Of a DNA stretch of 64,000 bases, positions 1 through 10,744 are shown one piece after another; position 1 is the first letter of the stretch; each line of letters starts with the position of its first letter. Source of the DNA: Papiliotrema nemorosa (taxonomy: Eukaryota > Basidiomycota > Tremellomycetes > Tremellales > Rhynchogastremaceae); assembly GCA_032158125.1 (NCBI GenBank), contig JASKOT010000040.1:62001-126000 (forward strand), read 5' to 3'. Under the pieces are notes generated by a model. The model searched no databases, was not told the DNA's origin, and saw only the letters and a program-made list of their open reading frames with translations. A program made the position numbers and the translations under genes.

Positions 1-1812
1 CCGTGGATCGGAAGTGAAGCCCAGGGATCAGGTTTATCACGAACATGATGGCGTAGGTGACGGCGAAAGTCCACGATGTGCCGACGACAATCCACTGGAG
101 AGATGAGATTTCGTAATGACCTGTTGAGGGTTGAACTCACGGCAATCTGCTTGTACATTTGCTTCCAATTCTGATCCATCCATCCACCATCAATGGCCAG
201 GTATCCGTCGTTCGCAGCGACAGAGGATTGGGCAAAGAGTCCAGTCATGAAGCATCCGACCATTCCAGCAAGAGCGTGGACCGAGAAAATATCCATGCTG
301 AATAAGTCAGCCGCCACTCATTGAATGACTATCTATACTCACGGATCATCAACCCGCATGGTGTTCTTGAGTCGAGTGCACAAGTTGGAAACAGCTGCGG
401 CAACGACACCGACCAGAGCCGAGGCCTGACATCAGCATACTACCTGCATTCGATCGCAGGACGCTTACTGGAGCGCCGATGAAACCGGCAGCAGGTGTGA
501 TTGCGACGAGACCGGCAATGGCACCAGTGCAGAATCCGACAACCGACCATTTACGTTCCAATCGGAAATCCATGATTAACCAAGTGATGGCACTGATGTC
601 AGTGAGCAAGCTCAAACACGGCTTGAGCCACGTCACTCACCCCGTCGATCCAGCCAAGTTGGTATTGAAGATAGCAAGAGCGGCCTTGAGGGAAGCAGCA
701 AAACATGAGCCTCCGTTGAATCCAAGCCATCCGACCCAGAGCAGCATTGTACCCAGGACGACTTGACTGAAGCATCAGCGAGAAGGTGTGTAAACCAGGC
801 AAGTAAGACATACCTAACGTTGGATGGCTTGAAGACCACTCGTTCAGTGCCGTACCCTCTTCGTCGACCGATAAAGTACGAATAGGCCAGTCCACCAATA
901 CCGGAGGCAATCTCGACAGGGACACCACCGGCGTCTGATCATTAGCACGAGTGGAATATGAACTTGAGCGAGGTGAAGCTCACAACTGTCATGTCAGCAC
1001 TTGTGCCACTTAGCAGATAACAAGAACTCACTCCAAGACTCCCCACTTGGCTGCCCATCCGTGAGAACTCCAGATCCAATGTGCGAGCGGATCATACACC
1101 AAGGTAGTCCAGCAAAAGATGAAAACCATGGCGGGTAACAGCCTGCTTCGTTCTGCTGCTGCTCCGAGCAGAATGGCAGGGACAAGCGCCGCGAAGCACC
1201 TGCTCATGAGTCGCTCTCCTCCTTCAAAAGTCGTGACACGTACATTTGATACCACGCAAAGACAATTTCGGGTAGCTTTCCATTCGTTTCTGGGATAGCT
1301 CTATCGAGGACCCATCGGAAGCCGACATTTCTGCGCCAGTCAGCGTGTCGTCATTAAAGATACCAAATAAACTTGCCGTCCGTCTCCCAAGAATGCTCCG
1401 CCCGTTGAACTGAAGACCAACGAGTATCCGATAAAGAACCATTGGAACGATACCACCGCGAGCGAGATGATCGATAGGAACAGTAGCGTCAATGCATTTT
1501 TACGTCGAGCCAATCCGGAATATAGGTAACCCAGTCCCGGCAACTATAAAGTAAGACATTGTTTGTTTGCATGTAAAGTGAAGGCGAAAGATGGACACAC
1601 CATGAACACGATGAGAGCTCCGCAGAGCATGACAAATGCGCTGTCTCCGGGATCGAAAGCTACATGGTCAGGAAGGGAAGGCTTGGCGGAGAAATTAGTG
1701 GTGACTCACCGGCGACTTCTCCATCTACCGTGGTGATGAAATCTGTACCTAGCGGGTTGATGTTGAGGTTGGCCTCGTCGCCCGTCAAACTACCATATGT
1801 GACATTGACCAT
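1..1812 (-). CDS. Ammonium transporter (AMT/MEP family), C-terminus beyond window
   Basis: Polytopic plasma-membrane channel/transporter that takes up ammonium. The start ATG at 1812-1810 opens MVNVTYGSLTGDEANLN, followed by many short exons. Conserved AMT segments appear in order: a GLGYLYSGLARRKNALTLL helix, the YDPLAHWIWS pore histidine, AITWLIMDFRLERKWS, and the second pore histidine in FSVHALAGMVGCF. The two histidines match the twin-His pore of the family. The gene is cut by the left edge after an INLIPGLHFRS segment, so the last helix or the cytosolic tail is missing. It is head-to-head with the biotin enzyme at 2588 across about 775 bp. In fungi such genes are usually under nitrogen (GATA factor) control; an AGATAA-type site lies in that gap. 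Which paralogue (AMT1 or AMT2 type) cannot be decided here. Confidence 0.93.
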
Positions 1813-2587
1813 GGTGGCTAGAGTGCTTGCGCTCTATGCACGTCGATCTTGAATTTTTAGGGTTTTTCAGGTGAGCAGGGGGCAGGAAATGATCGAGGGG
1901 GTGTTTTTGGAAGACTCTTGGCGGGGACGATCGAGCAGCGACCAAGCAGCCTGCTAAAAACGAGGATTTTTCTGAAGGCGGGTCGGTTCTGGGCTGTGTG
2001 GATGATTTTCCCAAACACGAATATGACTACTCAACAAAGCAAAGAATGTAAAGAAGAACGAAAGAGATGCATCTCGACACTTTCAGACTAGTGGATCTGA
2101 CGGTGACTCTCTTTTTTTTTCCCCCTACAGGTCAGGTCAGGTAGTGCGGAGGCCAATTGGTCGACGACCATGGCAGAGATAGGGGAATGGCGGGGTGCAG
2201 GCATTCCATTGGCTCAGTCGCAATCGATCAAAGGCGGAGTCCCGCTCCCCGGCATCCACATGTTGTGATTGGTCCATTCAAGATTCCGGCATTTCACTGA
2301 ACCGGTTCAAAGCCAAGGAAGCAATTCTGCTCCCGACGATCATTGGCAGCGTCTTCCTCACATCCACCTTCTCATCCACCGTCTCGCATGCATCTGGCAG
2401 GTAGATAGTACATGAATATGATATGCACATGCCTTTTCATTATCTGTTAGCGGCAGGTAGAGCGTTCATCTCAAGTCATACGTTCAAGCTGAGGGGGTCA
2501 GAAGTGACCGAGTAATCACGTGATGTCAAACGGGCGGGGATTGCCGATCCGTAATTCCGAAATCCGCGTATCGAGTACTCGTACACG
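1813..2587. promoter_or_regulatory. Divergent promoter between ammonium transporter and AONS
   Basis: Shared upstream region of two outward-facing genes. It contains a T10-C5 pyrimidine run near 2110-2128 and a TTATCT (reverse AGATAA) GATA-factor-like hexamer at 2440-2445, with looser GATAG elements near 2177 and 2403. No gene-like frame was found. The GATA link to nitrogen control is inference from fungal biology. Confidence 0.4.
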
Positions 2588-4063
2588 ATGTTTCGGCTGT
2601 CTAAAGCTTGCAATCGTTGTAAATCAGCGACCTGTATGTCTGGCCTCGAGGACAATCTGTCAAGACTGCTGCAAGATCGCAAAGATAAAGGGAGGTTCAG
2701 GTCACTGAAAGAGTACAACACCTCTTCCGAATCGAGTCTGATTGATTTTGTGAGTCGCCAAGGCCCATCAGCTGGAAATCCAATTTCATGTTGTAGTCCT
2801 CCAATGACTACCTCTCCGTAACGACCTCCACCACAGTGCGGTCAGGCTTCATCTCGAAAGTCTCCTCTTCTCCTGAAATCCTTGGCTCTACTGGGTCTCG
2901 ACTCCTCTCGGGCTCTTCCCCTGCTCACTCAGCGTTGGAAGCTCGTTTCGCAAAGTTCTTCCATTCGCCCTCCGCACTTCTCTTCAATTCCGGATGGGAC
3001 GCCAACGTATCTTTCTTCGCTACGATTCCTCAACCCCGCGACTGGGTGATCTACGATGAGCTCGTTCATGCTTCCGTGCACTCTGGCTTACGCAGCTCGA
3101 GAGTTCCCGCTGCTCATCGTATTGCCTTTAGGCACAACGATCCGGAATCGCTTCGAGGTGTCTTGGAGCGCATAGCAGGTGAACCAGGCAGCAGCGATCG
3201 GAAAGATGTCATGTTTCTCGCCTTGGAAAGTCTGTACTCGATGGATGGAGATATGGCGCCCATTCCCGCCATTCTCGATGTCATGGACGAGTACATACCG
3301 CGATCTCAACAATGCGTCGTGCTGGATGAAGCGCACTCGACAGGGATATATGGAGAACAAGGCCGAGGTGTGGGTCACGCTCTAGGAGAAGAAGGTGGCT
3401 GGGGCGATGACGGCAATGAAAGGGGTAAGGGGCGCATCGACGTTCGCCTGATGACTTTTGGCAAGGCGGTCGGATGCTCTGGCGGTATGTTGAGCTCATC
3501 GCTGTGTAATCGTGTGAAGCTAACGTATAGCTGTCTTACTCTCATCCTCTACGATCCGGTCGTTCCTGATCAACTTTGCTCGACCCCTCATATTCTCCAC
3601 AGCGTTACCCCATTCTACGCTGCTGGCCCTAGAGAGCGTCTGGGATATGCTTGAATCTACCGAAGGGGAATCACGCCGCCAGTCTCTCTTTTCTCTCACG
3701 GAACATCTCCATTCGCTTCTCACGCCAATCTTAGCCTCCACTTCCTCTGCAGTCCTTCGCCTGCCACCTTCGACTGCTCCCTTCCCATCCGATAGCCCTT
3801 ATCTACCTTCCAACCCTTTTTCACCCATTCTCGGACTGGTCACGCCGGAACCACATGCTTTGTCAAAGTTCTTTCTGGACAGAGGATACATTGTAAGACC
3901 TGTCGTACCTCCTACCGTGCCACCCGGTGAAGAGAGGGTAAGGATATGCTTGAGAGCAGGCATGGATAGGCAAGTCATCGAGGGCCTCATCGGCGTCCTC
4001 AAAGACTGGGCACATATCAAGGACGGATCTGGCGGGGCCGACTTCATCCGGGCCAAGCTGTAG
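2588..4063 (+). CDS. 8-amino-7-oxononanoate synthase (KAPA synthase), PTS1-tailed
   Basis: PLP-dependent alpha-oxoamine synthase that joins pimeloyl thioester and L-alanine in biotin synthesis. Exons 2588-2749, 2797-3484 and 3531-4063 give about 460 residues. Family signatures: SLIDF|SSNDYLS at the first junction, GSTGSRLLSGSSPAHSALE, FNSGWDANVSF, the PLP-contacting VVLDEAHSTGIYGEQGRG, and TFGKAVGCSGA holding the Schiff-base lysine. The last three residues are AKL, a peroxisomal PTS1. Known work on filamentous fungi places BioF in peroxisomes, so this is likely the location here. Start choice: the ATG at 2588 has A at -3; an in-frame ATG at 2636 would begin nearer the conserved domain but has a poor context. 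Related enzymes (ALA synthase, Lcb1/2, KBL) are less likely given the biotin-type N-terminal motif and length. Confidence 0.88.
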
Positions 4064-4453
4064 ACCTGAGTCATATCATTATGCACATTTGCACTCATAC
4101 TCGTACATGCCATCCGTGATCTTCAGTGGCCGCACGTGACCAGCTCACATCTCGGTCGAAGGGCCGGCCGACGCCACCCGATCGAGTGCCGAGTCGAGGT
4201 CGGCCGATCGAGTGGGTTGGCTCGGTCGACGAATGAGAATCCACCCTTTTCAGCACCGAATTCCAACTCTACTCGACCAGGTATATAGGTTACCATCTAC
4301 CACATCTGATTCTCTACTCTCCCATAGCTGCACAAAAGAGCACAGCAGCACAGTCAAAACATTGCAAAAGAATATCGGGACATTAGAAGTGAGCCCTAAA
4401 GCGACTGTCCATCGACGACGACGCGCTGACTCACCTCAGACTTTTCATACACC
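4064..4453 (+). promoter_or_regulatory. LEU1 upstream region with GC-rich repeats and TATA-like box
   Basis: 390 bp between two same-strand genes. It holds the palindrome GGCCGGCC at 4162-4169, the decamer CGATCGAGTG twice (4179-4188 and 4205-4214), and a TATATA at 4282-4287 about 170 bp before the LEU1 start. No exact CCGG-N4-CCGG Leu3 site was found. Regulatory function is inferred from position only. Confidence 0.4.
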
Positions 4454-6926
4454 ATGCCCGCTCCCACTTCGGCGCCTAGAACACTATACGACAAGGTCTT
4501 CGACGACCACGTCGTCTACTCAGGTACCGGTGACACTCTCCTTTACATCGATCGACATCTTGTGCACGAAGTCACCTCGCCTCAGGCTTTCGAAGGGCTC
4601 CGAAATGCCGGTCGAAAAGTCAGGAGAACAGACTGTACCCTTGCCACTGTAGACCACAACATCCCGTAAGTCATGGCAAGTCTTGTTGGAGCTTAGAGAA
4701 TCGTACTGATGGTAGAACTGCTCTTCGGAAGAACTTCAAGGACATTAACTCGTTCATCGTGGAGCCGGATAGCAGAGCCCAAGTTGGAGCTCTCGAGGAG
4801 AATGTGAAAGAGTTTGGTGTGACATACTTTGGAATGAGCGACAAGCGACAAGGTGAGTGCCTCGCGTGGCTCTTGTGAGAGATACTGAGCAACAGGTATC
4901 GTCCACATTATCGGCCCTGAGCAAGGTTTCACCCTGCCAGGTACAACCGTCGTTTGTGGTGACTCTCACACTTCTAGTGAGTAGCTTGGGGGCCATCTAT
5001 TCAGATTGTTGCTGACAACGTAGCACACGGAGCCTTCGGTGCTCTTGCTTTCGGTATCGGAACATCCGAAGTCGAACATGTCCTCGCTACCCAAACCCTT
5101 CCCCAAGCCAAATCGAAAAATATGCGAATCTCAGTCGAGGGTACCCTCACTGAAGGTGTGACCTCGAAGGATATTGTCCTTCACATTATCGGTCTTATCG
5201 GTACTGCCGGTGGAACGGGGTGTGTCATCGAATTTGCTGGATCGGCGATCCGAGCCCTGAGTATGGAGGCAAGGATGTCTATATGTAACATGTCTATCGA
5301 GGGTGGAGCTCGAGCGGGTATGATCGCTCCCGATGAGGTCACTTTCGAGTACCTTAAGGGACGACCGCTGTCGCCGAGGGAAGGAGAAGAGTGGGACCGA
5401 GCAGAGGCATACTGGAGGACCCTCAAGACGGATGCTGGAGCCAAATACGATATCGAGGTGGAGATCAAGGCGGAGGATATCGTCCCGACTGTCACTTGGG
5501 GTACATCTCCCGAGGACACTGTCGCCATCACTCGAGAGGTCCCCGCACCATCCAGCTTCCCGGAGGCAAAGCAAGGAAACGCACAAAAAGCCCTCGACTA
5601 CATGGGTCTCACCGCTGGAACACCAATGGAAAAGGTCAAGATCGACAAGGCCTTCTTTGGATCTTGCACAAACGGTCGAATCGAGGATATGCGATCAGCC
5701 GCCAAAGTCATCCTTGCCTCTCAGAAGAACGGCGGACCATCCAAGGTTGCCGATGATGTCTACGCCATGATCGTGCCCGGATCGGGTCTGGTCAAAGAGC
5801 AAGCCGAGGCGGAGGGCCTCGATGTCATCTTCAAGAAGGCTGGATTCGATTGGCGAGAAGCTGGATGCTCCATGTGTCTGGGTATGAACCCTGATCAGCT
5901 CAAACCCGGAGAGCGATGTGCTTCGACCTCTAACCGAAACTTCGAGGGTCGACAAGGTGCCGGCGGACGAACCCACTTGATGTCGCCCGCCATGGTTGCC
6001 GCCGCTGCCCTGACCGGATACCTCACCGATGTCCGAAAACTCATGGGATCTGATATTCACTCGGATGGTGGACTCAAGGTCACGTCGTACCACGATTACC
6101 TCACCCCTGTCGTCGCCCCTGCACCCCCTACCGAAGCTACCGAGATTGACCCGGAGAACCAAACACCAGTCAAGCAAGCCGCTGCTGCTTCAGCTGGTCT
6201 GCCCAAGTTTAACGTCGTCAAGGGTATTGCCGCCCCATTCTGGGAGTCTAATATCGATACCGACAAGATCATCCCCAAACAGTTCCTGAAAACCCTCCTC
6301 CGAACTGGGCTCGGCTCCGCTCTCTTCTGGCCTGCTCGATACAACGTAAAGACGGGCGAGGAGATTCCCGACTTCCCCCTCAACAAGGAGCCATGGAAGA
6401 GGTCAACCCTGCTCGTTTGCAAGGGTGACAACTTTGGTTGTGGATCGTCTCGAGAGCACGCTCCATGGGCTCTGCTCGACTTTGGTATCCGATGTATCAT
6501 GGCTCCATCCTTCGGTGACATTTTCCGAACCAAGTGAGTCCCGCTCATTCCACGCGTGATGTATGTTGACGATTCAGCTGTTTCAAGAATGGTATGCTGC
6601 CGCTTGTGCTGCCTCAGGCGGATCTCGACAACCTGTACGAGGATGCCGCCTCTGGACAGGAGATCGCTGTGGACCTCGAACAAAATGTGGTCATTCGACC
6701 TGATGGCTCGACGATACCCTTTGAGATCGACGCTTTCCGACGACACTGTCTCCTGAACGGTCTTGACGATATCGGACTCACCCTCGAGAAGAGGGAGTAC
6801 ATTGAAAAGTTTGAAGAGCGACGAACGGCCGTTTGGCCTTGGTTGGACGGTGTCGGATACGCCAAGAAGGGACAAAAGGTTGTCGCCCTGCCAAAGAGGG
6901 AAGGCGCCAAAAAGATGGACTGGTAA
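4454..6926 (+). CDS. LEU1: 3-isopropylmalate dehydratase (fused LeuC-LeuD), leucine biosynthesis
   Basis: Isomerises 2- to 3-isopropylmalate, the second leucine-specific step. Exons 4454-4665, 4716-4852, 4896-4976, 5024-6533 and 6578-6926 splice in frame to about 762 residues, close to yeast Leu1 (779). The N-terminal aconitase-type half starts [12 protein letters not shown], carries [20 protein letters not shown], and supplies the three [4Fe-4S] cysteines in GSCTNGR and [11 protein letters not shown]. The C-terminal swivel (LeuD) half carries [18 protein letters not shown] and [18 protein letters not shown]. It ends GAKKMDW. The enzyme is cytosolic in yeast. It is convergent with the DUF155 gene (194 bp apart). 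Identification is firm. Confidence 0.97.
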
Positions 6927-7120
6927 ACTTGCCATCGCAGATCTACGAGAGGATGAGGGCAGAGGTGGACTGGAGGATATATCGCTTGTATACATTAGTA
7001 GCGCAGATCAGAGGATCTTAATGCATCGATCCGAGCAACAGTGAGAAAATCATTCTCCTAGCGGGGATGATGTGCATGCTAGCGATACAACGGGATGAGT
7101 TGGGTTGTGAAGGATCGTAA

Positions 7121-8751
7121 TTACACTAATCTAACATCGCTTTCTCCCTGATAATAGGAGTGAGGCGAAGGGAGGCGGGAAGATGGCAAAAGACCTAATT
7201 GAGGTCCCGAAGCATGATGGTCCTGGTGCTGGTTGTGAAGTTTTGAGATTTCTTCTGATAACCCTTTGAGATCTTCATCTTCTGGCGGAGCATTGCCCAA
7301 CATGACTTGGGCTTGGTGTAGCAAGGGGGTGACGAGTTTGTGCCATAATTCCGGTCCTTCTCGGATTAGAACCTATACATCAGTCCCGATAAAGTCAAAG
7401 GGGGATCATGAGCACGCACAATGACCACTTCTACAGCGATGAGAAGGATAATAATGACTTCCATACGGTGTCCCGAGGCCTCGGTCAAGAGTGCTCGAAG
7501 GGAACTCTGAATTTCCTGGGCATAGTCGATTTTCTTGTTAAAAGTCTCGATCCGCTCTTTGATCTCGAATTCCGTGGCGATCGAGTCAAAGTAGGCTACG
7601 AGTCAGTGTGGTTCGTGTGTGATCCGTTGATGGACTTTCTCACATTCTAGCTCCGGTTCAGACCAGTATATCTATACATTAGCTCTGCTATGATGAAGCC
7701 CGAATGAGTCTACACTCACCTCGGGAGTATCCTCCAGTCCACCTCTACTGGTGTTGACCGCCATACGTAGCGTCATCAATTCGCCCAACTTCCTAATCAC
7801 CTCTCTCCGTCCCAATGGTTGTGCTCCCGTTTTCGCCAACGCCCGAGGGAGCGTCGAGACGGATGCAATGTGGTTATCCAGCCGATCTTCCAGTACGGAC
7901 AGCGAGCTCGATCGTGTGAGGGCGAGAGACAAGGTATATCTCGCCAAAAGCGAAGCCAACGAAGGCGAATGGGGGAAAGAGTTGAGCACAGGCGGTGATC
8001 CAAGTAAAATGAGGTTGCCCAGAATCGCAGTATTGGCATCTGGGTCCACGACAAAGTCCATCTCTTCCACCTCATGTTCCCCGGGAGCGAAACGGTCCAT
8101 CTCTATCCCTGAACCTTTCCGCCTGATGACATCGCGCAAAAAGGCCTTGCCCTTTTCTTCCGACAATCCCCAAGTGACGAAGTTCCCCGAGTTGAAGACC
8201 CAGATCTCGCCTCGATCACCGTATCCAAACCCGGAAACCTCGTCTTCTTCCTCAAATTCGTTTGTATTACTCTCGTGAACTCGAGGCAGATCTTTCCCTT
8301 GAACAAGCCTTTCTGCACCTCCACGTCCTTTCCACGGACCGATGACTATCGCTCGTTCCCTATCACCCTCAGGTATCTCGTCCCATCGTACACCGAGCTG
8401 AGTGAGGGTTATACCGAGATTCACCAAATTGTACTTTTCAGCGGTCGAATGTGCTATACATTGAAGAACGGGACCTCGAGTGACGGAAGGTGCGTTACGC
8501 AAAGGCTGAGAAGCAGCTTCGAGTCGACGTTTGGGTGGTTTGTGTTGTGGTTTGGCCTTGCCTTTGTGTTGTGCGCTGTTGTAATTTTGAGCGTTAAGAT
8601 TGCCGTTACTATTGCCGTTTATTGAGGTCACAGGGGTCGTCGAAAGATGCCGGACAGCTACTGGAGTTCGTGAAGCGACGACTGGGCGCAAGCATCGTGA
8701 GCAGGTAGGTTGTACTGTTCTACCAAGACTTGTCGTTGCTTGCCTAAACAT
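7121..8751 (-). CDS. DUF155/RMND1-family mitochondrial inner-membrane protein
   Basis: Four exons on the minus strand, 8751-7720, 7671-7644, 7595-7420 and 7372-7121, give about 495 residues. The N-terminus (MFRQATTSLGRTVQ, then Arg/Ser-rich) looks like a mitochondrial presequence. The core shows the DUF155 hallmarks GEIWVFNSGNFVTWGL, IYWSEPELE, and the coiled segment FEIKERIETFNKKIDYAQEI, followed by a single membrane helix (VIIILLIAVEVVI) and a C-terminal tail. Human RMND1 and relatives support mitochondrial translation at the inner membrane; the same role is inferred. Yeast Rmd1/Rmd8 are cytosolic or vacuolar relatives, but the presequence favours the mitochondrial branch. Exon 2 is only 28 nt. 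It shares a 220-bp divergent promoter with PEX11. Confidence 0.88.
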
Positions 8752-8971
8752 ACTGGATGTGATTGTCGACTCGAAAGTCGAGCGAAAGATGACGAACGCA
8801 TGCCGAGGATTTCAGAATTCTTCATATCGCAAAGATATGACGCACGCCTATCGAGGTAACGCCCTGTGCGCCTATCTCTTCGGCTAAGCCGCACTCGTGT
8901 TTAAGCGGTGCCCAGATGTATCTCCGTTTCCTGAGATCTGCTCTCGATACTGCTCGACATTTCAGAACATC
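8752..8971. promoter_or_regulatory. Divergent promoter DUF155 gene / PEX11
   Basis: 220 bp between two start codons facing outwards, so both promoters and 5' UTRs must overlap. No clear TATA box or known factor site was recognised. Confidence 0.4.
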
Positions 8972-10081
8972 ATGTCCTCCTTTGCAGCACAGACGATTCT
9001 ACACCCGCAGCTATCCCAGACACTGGCAGTACTCGCCACCACCCTTGGCAGGGAAAAGGTATGGCAAGAGACCGGCATACGGGTCACAAGCTCATGTCCA
9101 GGTCGCGCGTCTTTTGCAGTACTTGTCCCGGCTGTTCACTTGGTATTTCATCCGAAAAGGATCACTCGATACTGCACAGAGATTCGCAGGACTTCGAGAT
9201 GGTCTTGCCGCTGGGAGGAAAGGTAAGCGGGACCTACAAGCAATTCACTGGTCTCAAACGCCCGTCCTCTTGTACAGGTGCCTGACAGGCAGTACTTCGT
9301 CTTGTCAAACCCGCAGAGTTCCTGCAGACCGCTACGAGACTTGCCGCTCGACCTGTGTAAGCCCTTATGCATATCGAAAGTCTGCCTGAGCTGACGTGTA
9401 GCACGACCCAAGGTACAGCGGGGCAGCTCGCTCATGCGACACAAATCGGTCGTTTGGTCGCCATGTCCAGCTACTACACCTTTGAGATGATGGTTTGGCT
9501 GGGCTCCAACCGAGTACTGCGATACGACAAAGAGTATGTCTTGAGTTTTGCCTGCCAATTGATGCGTGACTGAGAATAGCCAACTGACACGGCTAAACCG
9601 ATTCGCTATGAAATCTTGGTTACTCGGTATCAGCTTATCTCTCGTTTCGACAGGCTCATCTCTGGTCAAACTTCGTGCGGACGGAAGGAGATTTGCCTTG
9701 TCGAATAGCATCGCCAGGAGAGAGATCAATGAGAAATCGCCGGAAGACCGCGTCCGAGAGGAAGAAGAGCGCCGCGAAAAGGGTAGAGCATTATTGGCGT
9801 AGGTGATCCCAGGCTCGAATGACACATGAGTGCTGACGACGTGTAGGCAAAGGCAAACGCTGCTGTCGCAACTAGTGTCTGACTCGTTCGATTTCTGGAT
9901 TCCAGCTACCAACCTTGGCTACACGAATTTGAACGAAGGTGTTATAGGTGTTCTTGGGTGAGTCATCATGCTTCCTCCTTGAATGTCACATCCGGCTGAT
10001 ATGTCTAGCGCTTTGACATCGTACATGGCTATTCAGACTCAATGGAGGAAACACGCTGCTGTGGGTAGGAAGGGTCTGTGA
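8972..10081 (+). CDS. PEX11: Peroxin-11, peroxisome elongation/division
   Basis: Peroxisomal membrane protein that tubulates and divides peroxisomes. Seven exons (8972-9058, 9102-9222, 9293-9356, 9402-9533, 9580-9798, 9847-9957, 10009-10081) splice in frame to about 268 residues. The N-terminus MSSFAAQTILHPQLSQTLAV leads into TTLGREK|VARLLQYLSRLFTWYF, the amphipathic helix region typical of Pex11. Other matches are LRLVKPAEFLQTA, the FEMMVWLGSNRVLRYDK segment, and the C-terminal FWIPATNLGYTNLNEGVIG hydrophobic stretch. Intron 2 ends at a cluster of three AGs; only the distal one (9291-9292) keeps the frame. An upstream in-frame extension lacks an ATG, so 8972 is the start. The peroxisomal biotin enzyme lies about 5 kb upstream. 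Confidence 0.93.
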
Positions 10082-10744
10082 TGTGTCCAGGGCGCGATGT
10101 AGCCCCTGTCTCGGGATTTTTCTACCATACTCGATCCGTACCTGGCAGTCCTATCAGAGTCGCATATATGTACACGAGCTTGAACGGTCTACAGTGACCT
10201 GATGATGGATTTTCTGGCGTTGTACGGGCAGTCTGGAAACGTCGGAATCGGGAATGCGCATTCATCATATTTACGGCATGCGAAAGGTTCAAGGTTCAAG
10301 CTGACGCCCTCTTTCCATTATTGTGTCTCGAATCATTTGAGACATACTACTCCAGAGGCGTCTTACTTGTGCGACAGTCATCGCGGGCCATACGGGTCCT
10401 CAGCATATGATCATTGAAAGTCGCATGCTTGTCATGCACGGGATACTTTTCATGAGCTAAATTACGACTGGAATAACTTACTCGGCTTTTCGCAAGAGCT
10501 TGATTCATATTGCTCTATCGCTTTCACTCACAGGCCCATCGTCCTCCATCTTCATCTTCGCTCTAGGAGATCGACGACCGTGTATATCTTGCTGGAGCCA
10601 CAGCCTCCTCACTACAACGACCACGAGCCAGAAACATCCTGTCTGGGTCGTAATATTCCCTCGAGACCCCCAAATCATTCGCCCACTTCGGTCATCGGCT
10701 CGATCTGCTGTTGAGCTGCCTGGAGAAGGGCGGTGCTGGGCAGA
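10082..10744. other. Intergenic, no gene seen
   Basis: About 660 bp between the PEX11 stop and the DUF6534 start. Short open frames only, none with splice-consistent extension or recognisable motif. It probably holds the PEX11 3' UTR and the next promoter. Confidence 0.5.

Noticed and set aside
4212..4652. 146-codon frame overlapping the LEU1 start
   Set aside because: Other frame of the LEU1 promoter and first exon; the LEU1 frame is firmly conserved.
6096..6995. 299-codon frame antisense to LEU1
   Set aside because: Mirror frame of a codon-biased gene; no family resemblance and no independent splice signals.
9148..9912. 254-codon minus-strand frame across PEX11
   Set aside because: Antisense shadow of PEX11 exons and introns; all seven PEX11 exons join in frame.
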